The position numbers and the translations under genes are program-made. A stretch of DNA of 7,111 nucleotides, from NCBI GenBank assembly GCA_007130445.1, contig SLSM01000206.1, forward strand, positions 1 to 7,111. Reading direction: 5' to 3'. The notes beneath the pieces were generated by a model that had not been told where the DNA came from, did no database searches, and saw only the letters and a list, made by a program, of their open reading frames with translations. Shown piece after piece: positions 1-6,176 of this stretch (within the stretch, counting starts at the first letter, position 1; each line of letters starts with the position of its first letter). The stretch is from Trueperaceae bacterium. Lineage in GTDB: Bacteria > Deinococcota > Deinococci > Deinococcales > Trueperaceae.

Positions 1-689
1 CGCTCGATCAGGGCGTCGTCGTAGTCGCCGCCGTGCTCGATGCAGTCGACCCCCGCCTCGACGGCGTTGGCCGCCCAGACGCCCGCGTCGGTCGTCACTG
101 GGACACCCTGCTCGTGCGCCTGCTCGACGCAGGCGCGCAGCTCGTCGAGCGTGTACGCGTGGGCCATGAGCTTGATCCAGTCGGCGCCGTCGCGGATCTG
201 CTCGCGCGTCGCCTTGCGCACCTCGTCGGGACCGTCGGCGACACGGTTGCCGTACCAGATGTGGCCGCCGGTACGACAGATGGCACGGCCGCAGGTGAGC
301 ACCTTCGGGCCCGGGATCAGTCCGTCGCGCTGCGCCTGGCGAGCGACGAGGCCGGTGTCGTGGACGCCACCGAGATCTCGGAACGTGGTGATGCCGGCCT
401 CGACCGCGGCGATCATGCCGCGCGAGAGCTTGACGTAGAGCATGGGGCCGTCGTGCCGGCTCTGCCCCTCGAGATCCGAGAAGCCGTCCCAGGCGAGGTG
501 CCCGTGGAGGTTCATGAGGCCGGGCGAGACGGTCTTGCCGCTGGCGTCGATGACCTCGCCGCGCTGGCCGACATCGCCGCCGACCTTGGCGATCCGATCG
601 GCGTCCAGAACGATACCGGGATTGGGGACGAAGCGTCCCGCGACGGCGTCGAACATCGTGCCGCCGAGGATGGTGGTGGGTCGGCTCAT
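1..689 (-). CDS. Amidohydrolase, imidazolonepropionase/Xaa-Pro dipeptidase-like group (AH3), C-terminus outside the window
   Basis: This partial gene shows its first 229 codons; the rest lies beyond position 1, and a full family member would be about 400-430 aa. The N-terminal sandwich (about 5-50) leads to SPGLMNLHGHLAWDGF (55-70) with HxH intact (H62, H64). AAVEAGITTFRDLGG (94-108) is the typical conserved segment after it. K173 (ADWIKLMA) is at the place of the carboxylated metal-bridging lysine. CIEHGGD (216-222) supplies the next expected His, H219. Between them the usual AHAHG-type metal motif reads PVTTDAG (197-203), with Asp201 where His is expected. The family contains imidazolonepropionases and Xaa-Pro or Xaa-Arg dipeptidases, among many uncharacterised members; the carboxylysine-type K173 points toward the dipeptidase-like branch rather than true HutI. 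It is the last visible gene of the unit, overlapping the previous gene by four bases. The final catalytic Asp cannot be checked. Confidence 0.85.
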   Translation of the reverse strand, partial: MSRPTTILGGTMFDAVAGRFVPNPGIVLDADRIAKVGGDVGQRGEVIDASGKTVSPGLMNLHGHLAWDGFSDLEGQSRHDGPMLYVKLSRGMIAAVEAGITTFRDLGGVHDTGLVARQAQRDGLIPGPKVLTCGRAICRTGGHIWYGNRVADGPDEVRKATREQIRDGADWIKLMAHAYTLDELRACVEQAHEQGVPVTTDAGVWAANAVEAGVDCIEHGGDYDDALIE

Positions 690-2113
690 CGGGAACCTCC
701 TGAAGTGACACCGGTCGCGACCGGCGTGGTGGCGGGCGTGACGATGCGACCGCGCCCCGGACTGGCGAGCACACGGCCGTCTGCAGCCACGCACTCGCCG
801 CGTGACCAGACCGAGACGATGGCGCCGCGACAGCGGCGTCCCAGCACGTGGCGGATCGCGTCGGCGCTGCGGCTGTGGAAGCGCTCGGGGGTGAGCTCCG
901 TCTCGGCCTCCGGGTCCAGGAGTACCAGGTCGGCATCGGACCCCACGCGCACGTTCCCCTTGCGGCCGTGCAGGCCGTACAGGCTCGCCGGCGCCTCGGA
1001 GGTCCAACGCACCACGTCTTCGAGCGTGGCACTACCGCGCAACGCGGCGTCCCACAACAGGCGGCCGGTCAGTTCGACACCCGGGATGCCCGAGCCGACC
1101 CCCCAGATGTCGTCCCACCCCGCCTCCTTCTCGGCGCCGCGGAAGGGGGCGTGGTCGCTGGCGATGGTCCGGACCGCACCGTCGTGGAGCGCACGCCACA
1201 GCGCGGCTTGGTCGTCGGGCGTCCGCAGCGGCGGGTTCACCTTCACGTACGGCCCGTGCGCCGCCACGTCGTCGTGCGAGCCGAACAGATATGCGGGCGT
1301 CGTCTCTGCCGTCATCGTTTGACCACGGCCCTGGAACCAGCGGATGTACTCGACGGCGAGCGCGGAGCTGACGTGAACCACGTGCACCCGGGCGCCGACC
1401 GCCTCGTTCATGGCGCCGAGCCGGGCGACCGCGATCGCCTCGGCCAGCGGAGGCCGTGAGCGCGCGTGCGCGGACGGGTCGGCGTGCCCGGCGGCCTGCT
1501 CGCGCTCCTCGAACAGGTCGATCAACCCCTGGTCCTCGGCGTGGACCGCGACGAGCAGGCCGGTGTCGCGCACCAGTTCCAGGGCCCGGTAGACGTCGCG
1601 GTCCTCGGTCATCGCCAGACCCTTGAACGACGACTCGCGGCCGGGCGGGAAGCCGTGCATCATGACCTTGAACGCGACGGCCCCGGCGGACGCCATCTCC
1701 TGCAAGAGCGGTGCGTCGAGGTCGCCCGGCGCCGCGAAGAAGCCGACGTCGACGCGCGCCTGAGTGCGTGCCAGCGCCATGCGAGCGGCAAGCACCTCCG
1801 GGGTACCGCAGGCCGGGTCGCTGATCGGCATCTCCAGGATGGTCGTCACGCCACCCGCGGCGGCGGCGGCGGTCCCGGAGTCGAAGTCCTCGCGCTCGGG
1901 GTGATCGGGTGCGCGGCAGTGGAAGTGGGTATCGACGATGCCCGGTAGCACGAGGAGGCCGCGGGCGTCGACGGTCTCGCGCGCCTGCGGGAGCGTGCCG
2001 GGTTCGCTCAACGCGACGACCGCGCCGTCGCGTACGCCGATGTCGAGCGCGACGCGTCCGTCACCACGGACCAGCGTTCCACCGAGGATGGCGAGATCGA
2101 GGGGCGCCTCCAT
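686..2113 (-). CDS. Allantoinase/dihydroorotase-like cyclic amidohydrolase
   Basis: This 475-aa enzyme belongs to the dihydroorotase/allantoinase/hydantoinase group, which opens or closes cyclic amide and ureide rings using two metal ions bridged by a carboxylated lysine. The whole canonical site is visible: H63 and H65 (VDTHFHCRAPDH), K149 (AFKVMMHG), H191 (AVHAEDQ), H247 (VVHVSS), the KVNPPLR substrate loop (291-297) and D320 (ASDHAPF). AAAAGGVTTILEMPISDP (83-100) is very like the corresponding allantoinase segment, and GVGSGIPGVEL (338-348) also fits that branch better than hydantoinases. One small deviation is PAYL (273-276) where PHYL is usual. The start at 2113 follows the AH2 stop by one base; only a weak GAGG lies upstream, fitting coupled translation. 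Its last codons contain the AGGAGG that serves the next gene, and the stop overlaps that gene by four bases. Allantoin is a reasonable first guess, but neighbours give no purine-degradation context, so a different cyclic ureide or imide is equally possible. Confidence 0.88.
   Translation of the reverse strand: MEAPLDLAILGGTLVRGDGRVALDIGVRDGAVVALSEPGTLPQARETVDARGLLVLPGIVDTHFHCRAPDHPEREDFDSGTAAAAAGGVTTILEMPISDPACGTPEVLAARMALARTQARVDVGFFAAPGDLDAPLLQEMASAGAVAFKVMMHGFPPGRESSFKGLAMTEDRDVYRALELVRDTGLLVAVHAEDQGLIDLFEEREQAAGHADPSAHARSRPPLAEAIAVARLGAMNEAVGARVHVVHVSSALAVEYIRWFQGRGQTMTAETTPAYLFGSHDDVAAHGPYVKVNPPLRTPDDQAALWRALHDGAVRTIASDHAPFRGAEKEAGWDDIWGVGSGIPGVELTGRLLWDAALRGSATLEDVVRWTSEAPASLYGLHGRKGNVRVGSDADLVLLDPEAETELTPERFHSRSADAIRHVLGRRCRGAIVSVWSRGECVAADGRVLASPGRGRIVTPATTPVATGVTSGGSR
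695..701 (-). promoter_or_regulatory. Strong ribosome binding site (AGGAGGT) for AH3
   Basis: On the minus strand AGGAGG stands six bases before the ATG at 689, inside the last codons of the allantoinase-like gene. It is the strongest Shine-Dalgarno match among the starts in the window and fixes the AH3 start, which overlaps the preceding stop as ATGA. AH3 may therefore initiate independently as well as by coupling. Confidence 0.75.
711..724. repeat. 14-bp perfect palindrome at the 3' end of the allantoinase-like gene
   Basis: CCGGTCGCGACCGG is perfectly self-complementary and ends 21 bases before the AH3 ATG, just upstream of its strong ribosome binding site. It could form a hairpin in the mRNA near the AH3 translation start. 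At this base composition a palindrome of this length is expected about once by chance in a window of this size, so functional meaning is doubtful. Confidence 0.3.
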
Positions 2114-2114
2114 G

Positions 2115-3590
2115 TCAGGCCCGCCTCGTCTCGAAGGCGAAGGGGTAGAGCGCGTCCGCATCGCGACCCAGCGGGTCGCGCGCGACCAGCGCGGCGCGGT
2201 AGTCCCGCCAGACCCGCTGCGCCTCGTCGAGGAGACCGCCGTCGTCGACACCGACGACGGCGCCATCGCGAACGACCTGCACCCCGTCGACGTACACGTG
2301 CTCCGCGTCGCTGCCGGCGGCGAAGTGCACGAGCGCCTTGATCGGGCAATCGACCACGCCGAGGTGGAGCGCGCGCAGATCGAAGACCGTGACGTCGGCC
2401 GCAGCACCGGCCTGCAGCCGACCCAAGTCGGGCCGGCCCAGTGCGTCGGCGCCGCCGACGGTCGCGGCGTGGAACACGTCGGCCGCACTGCCGGCGGCCG
2501 GGTCGGCATCGGCGACCTTCGCCATCACGGCCGCCATACGCATCTCGCCCGGCATGTCGGCGGGCATGGTGTCGGTCCCGAGCCCGAGGTTGATGCCGGC
2601 GCGTCGGTAGCGGTCGAAGGAGCGCAGCACGACCCCCCGCCGGGCGAAGACCACCGGGCAGTGCGCCACGTGCGTGCCGCTGTCGGCGAGCAGCGCCAGG
2701 TCGGTGTCCATCGCTCCGCCACCCACCTCCGGGTGGCCGCGCAGGTAGATCGCGTGGGTGAGCGTCGTCGTCGGGCCTAGCACGCCCAGCCGGTCCATGC
2801 GCTCGACGGGGCTCTCGGCGCGCATCGCGATCGACGTCGTGGCCTCGGCGGGGTACTGCGCGAAGTGCGAACGCAGCGTCACACCGAGGTCACGCGCGGC
2901 GTCGCGCGCGGAGCTGAGCAGGTCGTCGGAGCAGGTCTCGGTGGTGTAGGGGAACAGGAACCCGCGGACGCGGTCACCGTGGTCGCGCTCGAGCGACTCG
3001 ACCAACGCGATCGCCTTGGCGAGACCGGCTCGGCCGCGGTCGGCGTCGTGCACGGTCTGCGTCACGCCGTGCTCGTCGTCGAAGCGGCTGTGGTCCTGGA
3101 AGTTGTGCGCGAGGTACGCGCGGGCGCCGAGCGCCTCGGCCGCCTCGGCCAGGGCACCCGGCTCGACCGCCGGGTCGTCGAAGCGCTTGCTGGCCATGGT
3201 CGTGACGTTGGCGAACGTCGTGCTCCCGTTCCGCAGGAGGTTCGCCACAGAGAAGCGGGCGGATACGCGCAGGGCCTCGTCGCTCAGCACCTCGCGGCCG
3301 CCATCGAACCAGGCGCGGCTCTTCGGGAAGCCGACGTGGTTCACGTCGATGCGCAGGATCTGCAGGTCGAGGTTGGCGATGCAGTGGAGGTTGACGAGCC
3401 CGGGCGAGATGAGGCGCCCTGGTAGGTCGAGGACGGTGCCGGCCGCCGGGCAGTCGGGGTCGTCCGGGAAGCCGACGAAGGCGACGCGAGGACCGTCGAG
3501 GACGACACAGCCGCCGTCGAGGAGCACGTGGCGGCCGTCCTCGTGCGCGACCACGTGGCCACCGCGCAGCATGGTGCGCGCCGCGCTCAT
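2115..3590 (-). CDS. Amidohydrolase, ATZ/TRZ-like group (AH2), with altered HxH metal motif
   Basis: This 491-aa cytoplasmic metal-dependent hydrolase of the amidohydrolase superfamily is a diverged paralog of AH1. Its N-terminal sandwich strands (about 7-60) lead into ISPGLVNLHCIANLDLQ (61-77), where H69 is kept but the second His of HxH is Ile71. Other expected site residues are present: H242 (SHFAQ), H279 (LTHAIYL), H310 (AHCP) and D340 (GLGTD). As in AH1, the Glu that normally follows in HxxE is Gln (Q245). The C-terminal sandwich half has GAAADVTVFDL (395-405) and HVYVDGVQV (431-439). Blocks shared with AH1 include FLFPYTTETCSDDLL (211-225), SPVERMDRLGVLGP (260-273) and DMPGEMRMAAVMAKVA (345-360). 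The start at 3590 is supported by GAGGAG seven bases upstream. The stop is one base from the next gene's ATG (TGACATG), so it is co-transcribed with the allantoinase-like gene. The substrate is unknown; deamination or hydrolysis of a nitrogen heterocycle is the family default but the site changes make this uncertain. Confidence 0.88.
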   Translation of the reverse strand: MSAARTMLRGGHVVAHEDGRHVLLDGGCVVLDGPRVAFVGFPDDPDCPAAGTVLDLPGRLISPGLVNLHCIANLDLQILRIDVNHVGFPKSRAWFDGGREVLSDEALRVSARFSVANLLRNGSTTFANVTTMASKRFDDPAVEPGALAEAAEALGARAYLAHNFQDHSRFDDEHGVTQTVHDADRGRAGLAKAIALVESLERDHGDRVRGFLFPYTTETCSDDLLSSARDAARDLGVTLRSHFAQYPAEATTSIAMRAESPVERMDRLGVLGPTTTLTHAIYLRGHPEVGGGAMDTDLALLADSGTHVAHCPVVFARRGVVLRSFDRYRRAGINLGLGTDTMPADMPGEMRMAAVMAKVADADPAAGSAADVFHAATVGGADALGRPDLGRLQAGAAADVTVFDLRALHLGVVDCPIKALVHFAAGSDAEHVYVDGVQVVRDGAVVGVDDGGLLDEAQRVWRDYRAALVARDPLGRDADALYPFAFETRRA

Positions 3591-3597
3591 CGCCGCG

Positions 3598-3603
3598 CTC
3601 CTC
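3598..3603 (-). promoter_or_regulatory. Ribosome binding site (GAGGAG) that fixes the AH2 start
   Basis: On the minus strand GAGGAG ends seven bases before the ATG at 3590. This is the best-placed Shine-Dalgarno sequence near the AH2 N-terminus. It favours this start over the upstream ATG at 3644, which would add 18 non-family residues, and over the internal ATG at 3572. Confidence 0.65.
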
Positions 3604-3676
3604 GAGGTCGTTGGTCCGATCCTACGCCGCTCGTCACTCTGCACATCGTCATGGGTTCCCCTCTCATCGGCGTGGG

Positions 3677-3699
3677 GCGCCGCGCACCGTGCGCGCCGC
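3677..3699. repeat. GC-rich inverted repeat in the presumed AH2 leader
   Basis: The 15 central bases (3681-3695) are CGCGCAC and GTGCGCG around a single central base. After one mismatched pair the arms continue for three further matching pairs. RNA from this stretch could fold into a strong hairpin with a small loop of about five bases. It lies between the candidate -10 and the AH2 ribosome binding site. No U-tract follows. It may be a leader structure or a second protein-binding site, or simply reflect the high G+C content. Confidence 0.3.
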
Positions 3700-3720
3700 G
3701 GCGCTCGCCCTCATCGCTCG

Positions 3721-3726
3721 AGCATA
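3721..3726 (-). promoter_or_regulatory. Possible -10 hexamer (TATGCT) for the AH2-allantoinase-AH3 unit
   Basis: On the minus strand TATGCT, four of six matches to TATAAT, lies three bases beyond the 22-bp palindrome, in the only locally less GC-rich stretch of the gap. No good -35 hexamer is found at 16-18 bases; the sequence there (around TCGGTT) is inside the palindrome. If the promoter is real, a regulator bound to the palindrome would block it, and the AH2 leader would be roughly 120 bases long. This is weak evidence on its own. Confidence 0.2.
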
Positions 3727-3729
3727 CAT

Positions 3730-3751
3730 CGTCGATTGTCGACAACCGACG
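3730..3751. promoter_or_regulatory. 22-bp near-perfect palindrome, candidate operator (core TTGTCGACAA)
   Basis: Eleven-base half-sites meet with no spacer. The central ten bases TTGTCGACAA are perfectly self-complementary, flanked by one mismatched pair and then matching CGTCG/CGACG arms. The site lies in the intergenic gap, about 140 bases upstream of the AH2 start and about 40 bases after the AH1 stop. The core resembles TTGT...ACAA operators known for GntR-family (FadR-subfamily) repressors of catabolic genes, such as the TTGTATACAA site of malonate regulators. That resemblance is an inference from motif shape only; no regulator gene is in the window. Confidence 0.5.
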
Positions 3752-3765
3752 CCCGTGTGGCGCCT

Positions 3766-3785
3766 ACGGTGCCGGCGCCGACCGT
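3766..3785 (-). repeat. GC-rich inverted repeat just after the AH1 stop, possible weak terminator or attenuator
   Basis: On the minus strand, four bases after the AH1 stop, ACGGT and ACCGT arms enclose a self-complementary CGGCGCCGGC core, so the RNA could fold into a GC-rich hairpin. It sits where a terminator for the permease-AH1 unit would be expected. No run of U follows (the next bases are AGGCGCC), so it is not a canonical intrinsic terminator. It might act with Rho, protect the 3' end, or be chance in GC-rich DNA. Confidence 0.3.
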
Positions 3786-3789
3786 TCCG

Positions 3790-5289
3790 TCACCCGCGTC
3801 CATCGACGAGCGGGTACGACGTCGGGAAGCGCTCTCGAACGCTCCGGCCCCGGCTATCCCAACCCACGAGCACATCCGTCACGTCGCCCAAGAGCGCCGC
3901 CATGCGCCCCTTGAGCTCCGCCTCGTCGAGGCCCGGGATCACGCCGTCCACCAGCACCGGGCGGCCGTCCACGAACACGTGGCTGACGTCGCGCACCGAG
4001 GCGTAGTAGACCAGGCTCCGGATCGGGTCTTGCGTCGGCGCGAAGGTGGCGGTGTCCTCACGAACGAGGACGATGTCCGCCTTCGAACCCGGCGCCAGGC
4101 GGCCGAGGTCGTCGCGCCCCAGGAACCGTGCGCCGCCGAGCGTGGCCGCGTCGAAGACGTCCGCAGCGGTCGTCGCCAGCGCGGCGCGCTCGGCCACCTT
4201 CCCCATCAGCGCCGCGATGCGCATCTCCTGGATCATGTCGCCGGGGTACGTGTCGGTCCCGATCGCGACGTTGATGCCCGCTCGCAGATAGCGGCCGAAG
4301 GCGTCCAGGACGCGGCCGCCGAACAGGTAGATCCAGGGCGTGTGCCCGACGCTGGTGCCGCTCGCCGCGAGGAGCTCGACCTCATGGTCGTCCAGACCGT
4401 TGCCACCCCTATGGCCGCGGCCATGGAGCACGTGCGTCAGCATCACCTCGGGCCCGAGCACGCCGAGGTGGTCGAGGCGCTCGATCGGGGAGCGCTCGTG
4501 GTGCTCCAGCGTCCACTCGACCTCGCGCACCGACTGCGCGGTGTGCATGCGCCAGCCGACGCCGAGCTCGCGCGCGGCCGCGCTCGTGGCGCGCAGCAGC
4601 TCGTCGCTCGCCGTGTCCTGGGTGTACGGGAAGAGCAGGCCGTGCACCCGCGGGCCGAACTCGCCCCGCTGGCAGCGCCGCACGAACTCGACGCAGCGCT
4701 CCAGTCCTGCGAACCCTCGCGCCTCGTCGACCAACGTGTCGTCCACCGGGTCGTCGACGATCGGGACGGAGGAGCGGTAGTGATGCGAGAGGAAGGCGCG
4801 CAGTCCGAGGCGGTTCGCGACGTCGGCGTAGAGCGGCGGCTCCCACGGCTCGTCGTCCCAGCGCTTGAAGACCATCGCGTTGATGCCGCAGAAGGTGGTG
4901 ACGCCGGAACGGACCAGCATCGCCAGCATCGCCTCGGCACCGTCTCGCGTCTGGCGCTCGTCGAACACGCTCTCCGTGCCCTCGACGAAGCGCCGCGGCC
5001 GGTAGCCCTCCTCGCGCGGGTAGTCCCACAGGAGCAAGTGGATGCCGATGTCCATGAGGGCGTGTGCGTCGACCAGGCCGGGCATCACGAGGTGCGAGCG
5101 GGCGTCGATCTCGCGGTCCACCGCGCCGTCGTACGGACCGCCGGCATGGAGCACGCGGTCGCCCTGGAAGACCACCTCGCCGCCCTCGACGATGACGTGT
5201 CCGCCGCGCTCGCCGTCGTACGCGACGACGTGCCGTCCACGGATGCGGACCGTCTCGTTCGCCTGAGGCTGGGCGGCGTCCCCGTTCAT
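3790..5289 (-). CDS. Amidohydrolase, ATZ/TRZ-like group (AH1), with altered HxH metal motif
   Basis: This 499-aa cytoplasmic protein is a metal-dependent hydrolase of the amidohydrolase superfamily. It is closest in layout to the deaminase/dechlorinase group (TRZ/ATZ, guanine and cytosine deaminase-like). An N-terminal beta-sandwich half (about 13-67) leads to MPGLVDAHAL (69-78). Further expected metal-site positions are H249 (MHTAQ), H286 (LTHVLHG), H316 (GHTP) and D346 (IGTD). The C-terminal sandwich half carries GSKADIVLV (401-409) and HVFVDGRPV (437-445). Two deviations are clear: the second His of HxH is Leu78, and the usual Glu of HxxE is Gln252. The start at 5289 overlaps the DppC stop by four bases (ATGA) and has GAGGA four bases upstream; the longer open frame upstream lies inside dppC. 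It is paralogous to AH2, sharing FPYT...SDELL, SPIERLDHLGVLGP and GTDTYPGDM...EMRIA blocks. Whether it is active and on what substrate is unknown; a role in breaking down the imported solute is inferred. Confidence 0.88.
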   Translation of the reverse strand: MNGDAAQPQANETVRIRGRHVVAYDGERGGHVIVEGGEVVFQGDRVLHAGGPYDGAVDREIDARSHLVMPGLVDAHALMDIGIHLLLWDYPREEGYRPRRFVEGTESVFDERQTRDGAEAMLAMLVRSGVTTFCGINAMVFKRWDDEPWEPPLYADVANRLGLRAFLSHHYRSSVPIVDDPVDDTLVDEARGFAGLERCVEFVRRCQRGEFGPRVHGLLFPYTQDTASDELLRATSAAARELGVGWRMHTAQSVREVEWTLEHHERSPIERLDHLGVLGPEVMLTHVLHGRGHRGGNGLDDHEVELLAASGTSVGHTPWIYLFGGRVLDAFGRYLRAGINVAIGTDTYPGDMIQEMRIAALMGKVAERAALATTAADVFDAATLGGARFLGRDDLGRLAPGSKADIVLVREDTATFAPTQDPIRSLVYYASVRDVSHVFVDGRPVLVDGVIPGLDEAELKGRMAALLGDVTDVLVGWDSRGRSVRERFPTSYPLVDGRG

Positions 5290-6176
5290 CGGATCCTCGG
5301 GTCGAGCACATCGCGGAGGCCGTCGCCGAGCAGGTTCATCGCCATCACGGTGACCATGATGCCGAGGCCTGGGAAGAACGTGAGCCACCAGGCGAGCGAC
5401 ATGAAGCCACGCCCCTGGCTGAGCATGAGCCCCCACTCCGGGGTCGGCGACTGCGCGCCCAGGCCGAGGAAGCTGAGCGCCGCACCGGCCAGGATGGCGG
5501 TCCCCGTCATGAGCGCGCCCATGACGATGTTCGGGGCGATGATGTTCGGGAGGATGTGGCGAACCATGATGGTGACCTCCGAGCCGCCAAGCGCTTGGGC
5601 GGACTGCACGTAGAGGTTCTCCTTGGCCGACAGCACCTCACCGCGGGTGATGCGGGCGAACGCCGGAATGGACGAGATGCCCACGGCGATCATCGCGTTG
5701 GTGAGGCCGGGGCCGAGCGCGAAGACGGCCACGAGTGCCAGGATCAGCGACGGGAAGGCGAGCAGCATGTCGATGAAGCGCATCAGGATGCCGTCGACCC
5801 GCCCGCCCAGGTAGCCGGCCAGCACGCCGATCAGCACGCCGAGGCTAAGACCGATGCTCACCGACACGACTCCTAGACGGAGCGAGATGCGGGTGCCGTA
5901 GATGACCCGGCTCATCACGTCGCGGCCGAGCGTGTCGGTGCCCATCCAATGCTCGGCCGACGGCGGTGTGAGGGCGGCGATCGGATCGATCCGGAGGGGA
6001 TCGTATGGCGCGATCGCGGGCGCGAACACCGCGATGAGCACGAGGGCGACGAACAAGCCGAGACCCACCATGCCACCAGGGTGGCGGATGAACTTCCCGA
6101 TCGCCCTGCGCAGCATGGACGCGCTCGGGCGAGCCGTGCGGACACCGGCAGATGCGTCGATCACACGGCTGGCCAT
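5286..6176 (-). CDS. ABC transporter permease, DppC/OppC type (peptide/nickel family)
   Basis: This is the second permease subunit of the importer, 296 aa, of normal DppC length. An N-terminal OppC-like segment (MLRRAIGKFIRHPGG, 21-35) leads into a first membrane helix near 36-57. The family signature in the external region follows (YDPLRIDP at 58-65, HWMGTDTLGRDVMSR at 76-90, YGTRISLRLG at 93-102). Later helices lie near 103-122, 137-156, 160-175, 214-238 and 263-284. The EAA loop that docks on the ATPase is at about 192-211 (SAQALGGSE...RHILPN), and the C-terminus is DPRIR. The start is chosen at 6176 because its ATG overlaps the upstream permease stop by one base and gives the usual short N-terminus; a longer upstream reading in this frame overlaps the DppB gene and is not family-like. 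No clear Shine-Dalgarno sequence is seen, which fits coupling. The stop overlaps the next gene by four bases (ATGA). No ATPase gene is in the window. Confidence 0.95.
   Translation of the reverse strand: MASRVIDASAGVRTARPSASMLRRAIGKFIRHPGGMVGLGLFVALVLIAVFAPAIAPYDPLRIDPIAALTPPSAEHWMGTDTLGRDVMSRVIYGTRISLRLGVVSVSIGLSLGVLIGVLAGYLGGRVDGILMRFIDMLLAFPSLILALVAVFALGPGLTNAMIAVGISSIPAFARITRGEVLSAKENLYVQSAQALGGSEVTIMVRHILPNIIAPNIVMGALMTGTAILAGAALSFLGLGAQSPTPEWGLMLSQGRGFMSLAWWLTFFPGLGIMVTVMAMNLLGDGLRDVLDPRIR

Larger units (their letters stand above)
3591..3789. other. 199-bp intergenic region between AH1 and AH2 with several inverted repeats
   Basis: This is the only gap of any size in the window; every other junction overlaps or has one base between genes. 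No convincing coding frame is seen in it: forward-strand open frames crossing it have no family-like content. In the direction of transcription it holds a GC-rich inverted repeat just after the AH1 stop, a 22-bp near-perfect palindrome, a weak -10-like hexamer, a second GC-rich inverted repeat, and finally the ribosome binding site of AH2. This order is what a new or secondary transcription start with an operator would look like, but no promoter is strong enough to be certain. Confidence 0.6.

Noticed and set aside
33..1322. A 429-codon open frame on the plus strand, antisense to AH3 and the allantoinase-like gene.
   Set aside because: The minus-strand frames hold complete enzyme motifs, while this frame shows only low-complexity composition typical of antisense frames in high-GC DNA.
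2113..2509. A long N-terminal extension (132 residues) in frame with the allantoinase-like gene.
   Set aside because: It lies wholly inside AH2 in another frame and has no family-like content. The ATG at 2113 gives the normal N-terminus and sits one base from the AH2 stop.
3766..3785. A canonical intrinsic terminator after AH1.
   Set aside because: The hairpin lacks a following U-run, so it is listed only as an inverted repeat with possible terminator-like function.
3591..3789. A small gene in the gap between AH1 and AH2.
   Set aside because: Open frames that cross the gap run on into antisense of the neighbouring genes and show no ribosome binding site or recognisable protein features.
3016..5613. 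An 865-codon open frame on the plus strand, antisense to AH1, part of AH2 and part of the DppC-type gene.
   Set aside because: It is a shadow of GC-rich codon bias: its translation is Arg-, Ala- and Val-rich without any recognisable domain, and it covers clearly conserved genes on the other strand.
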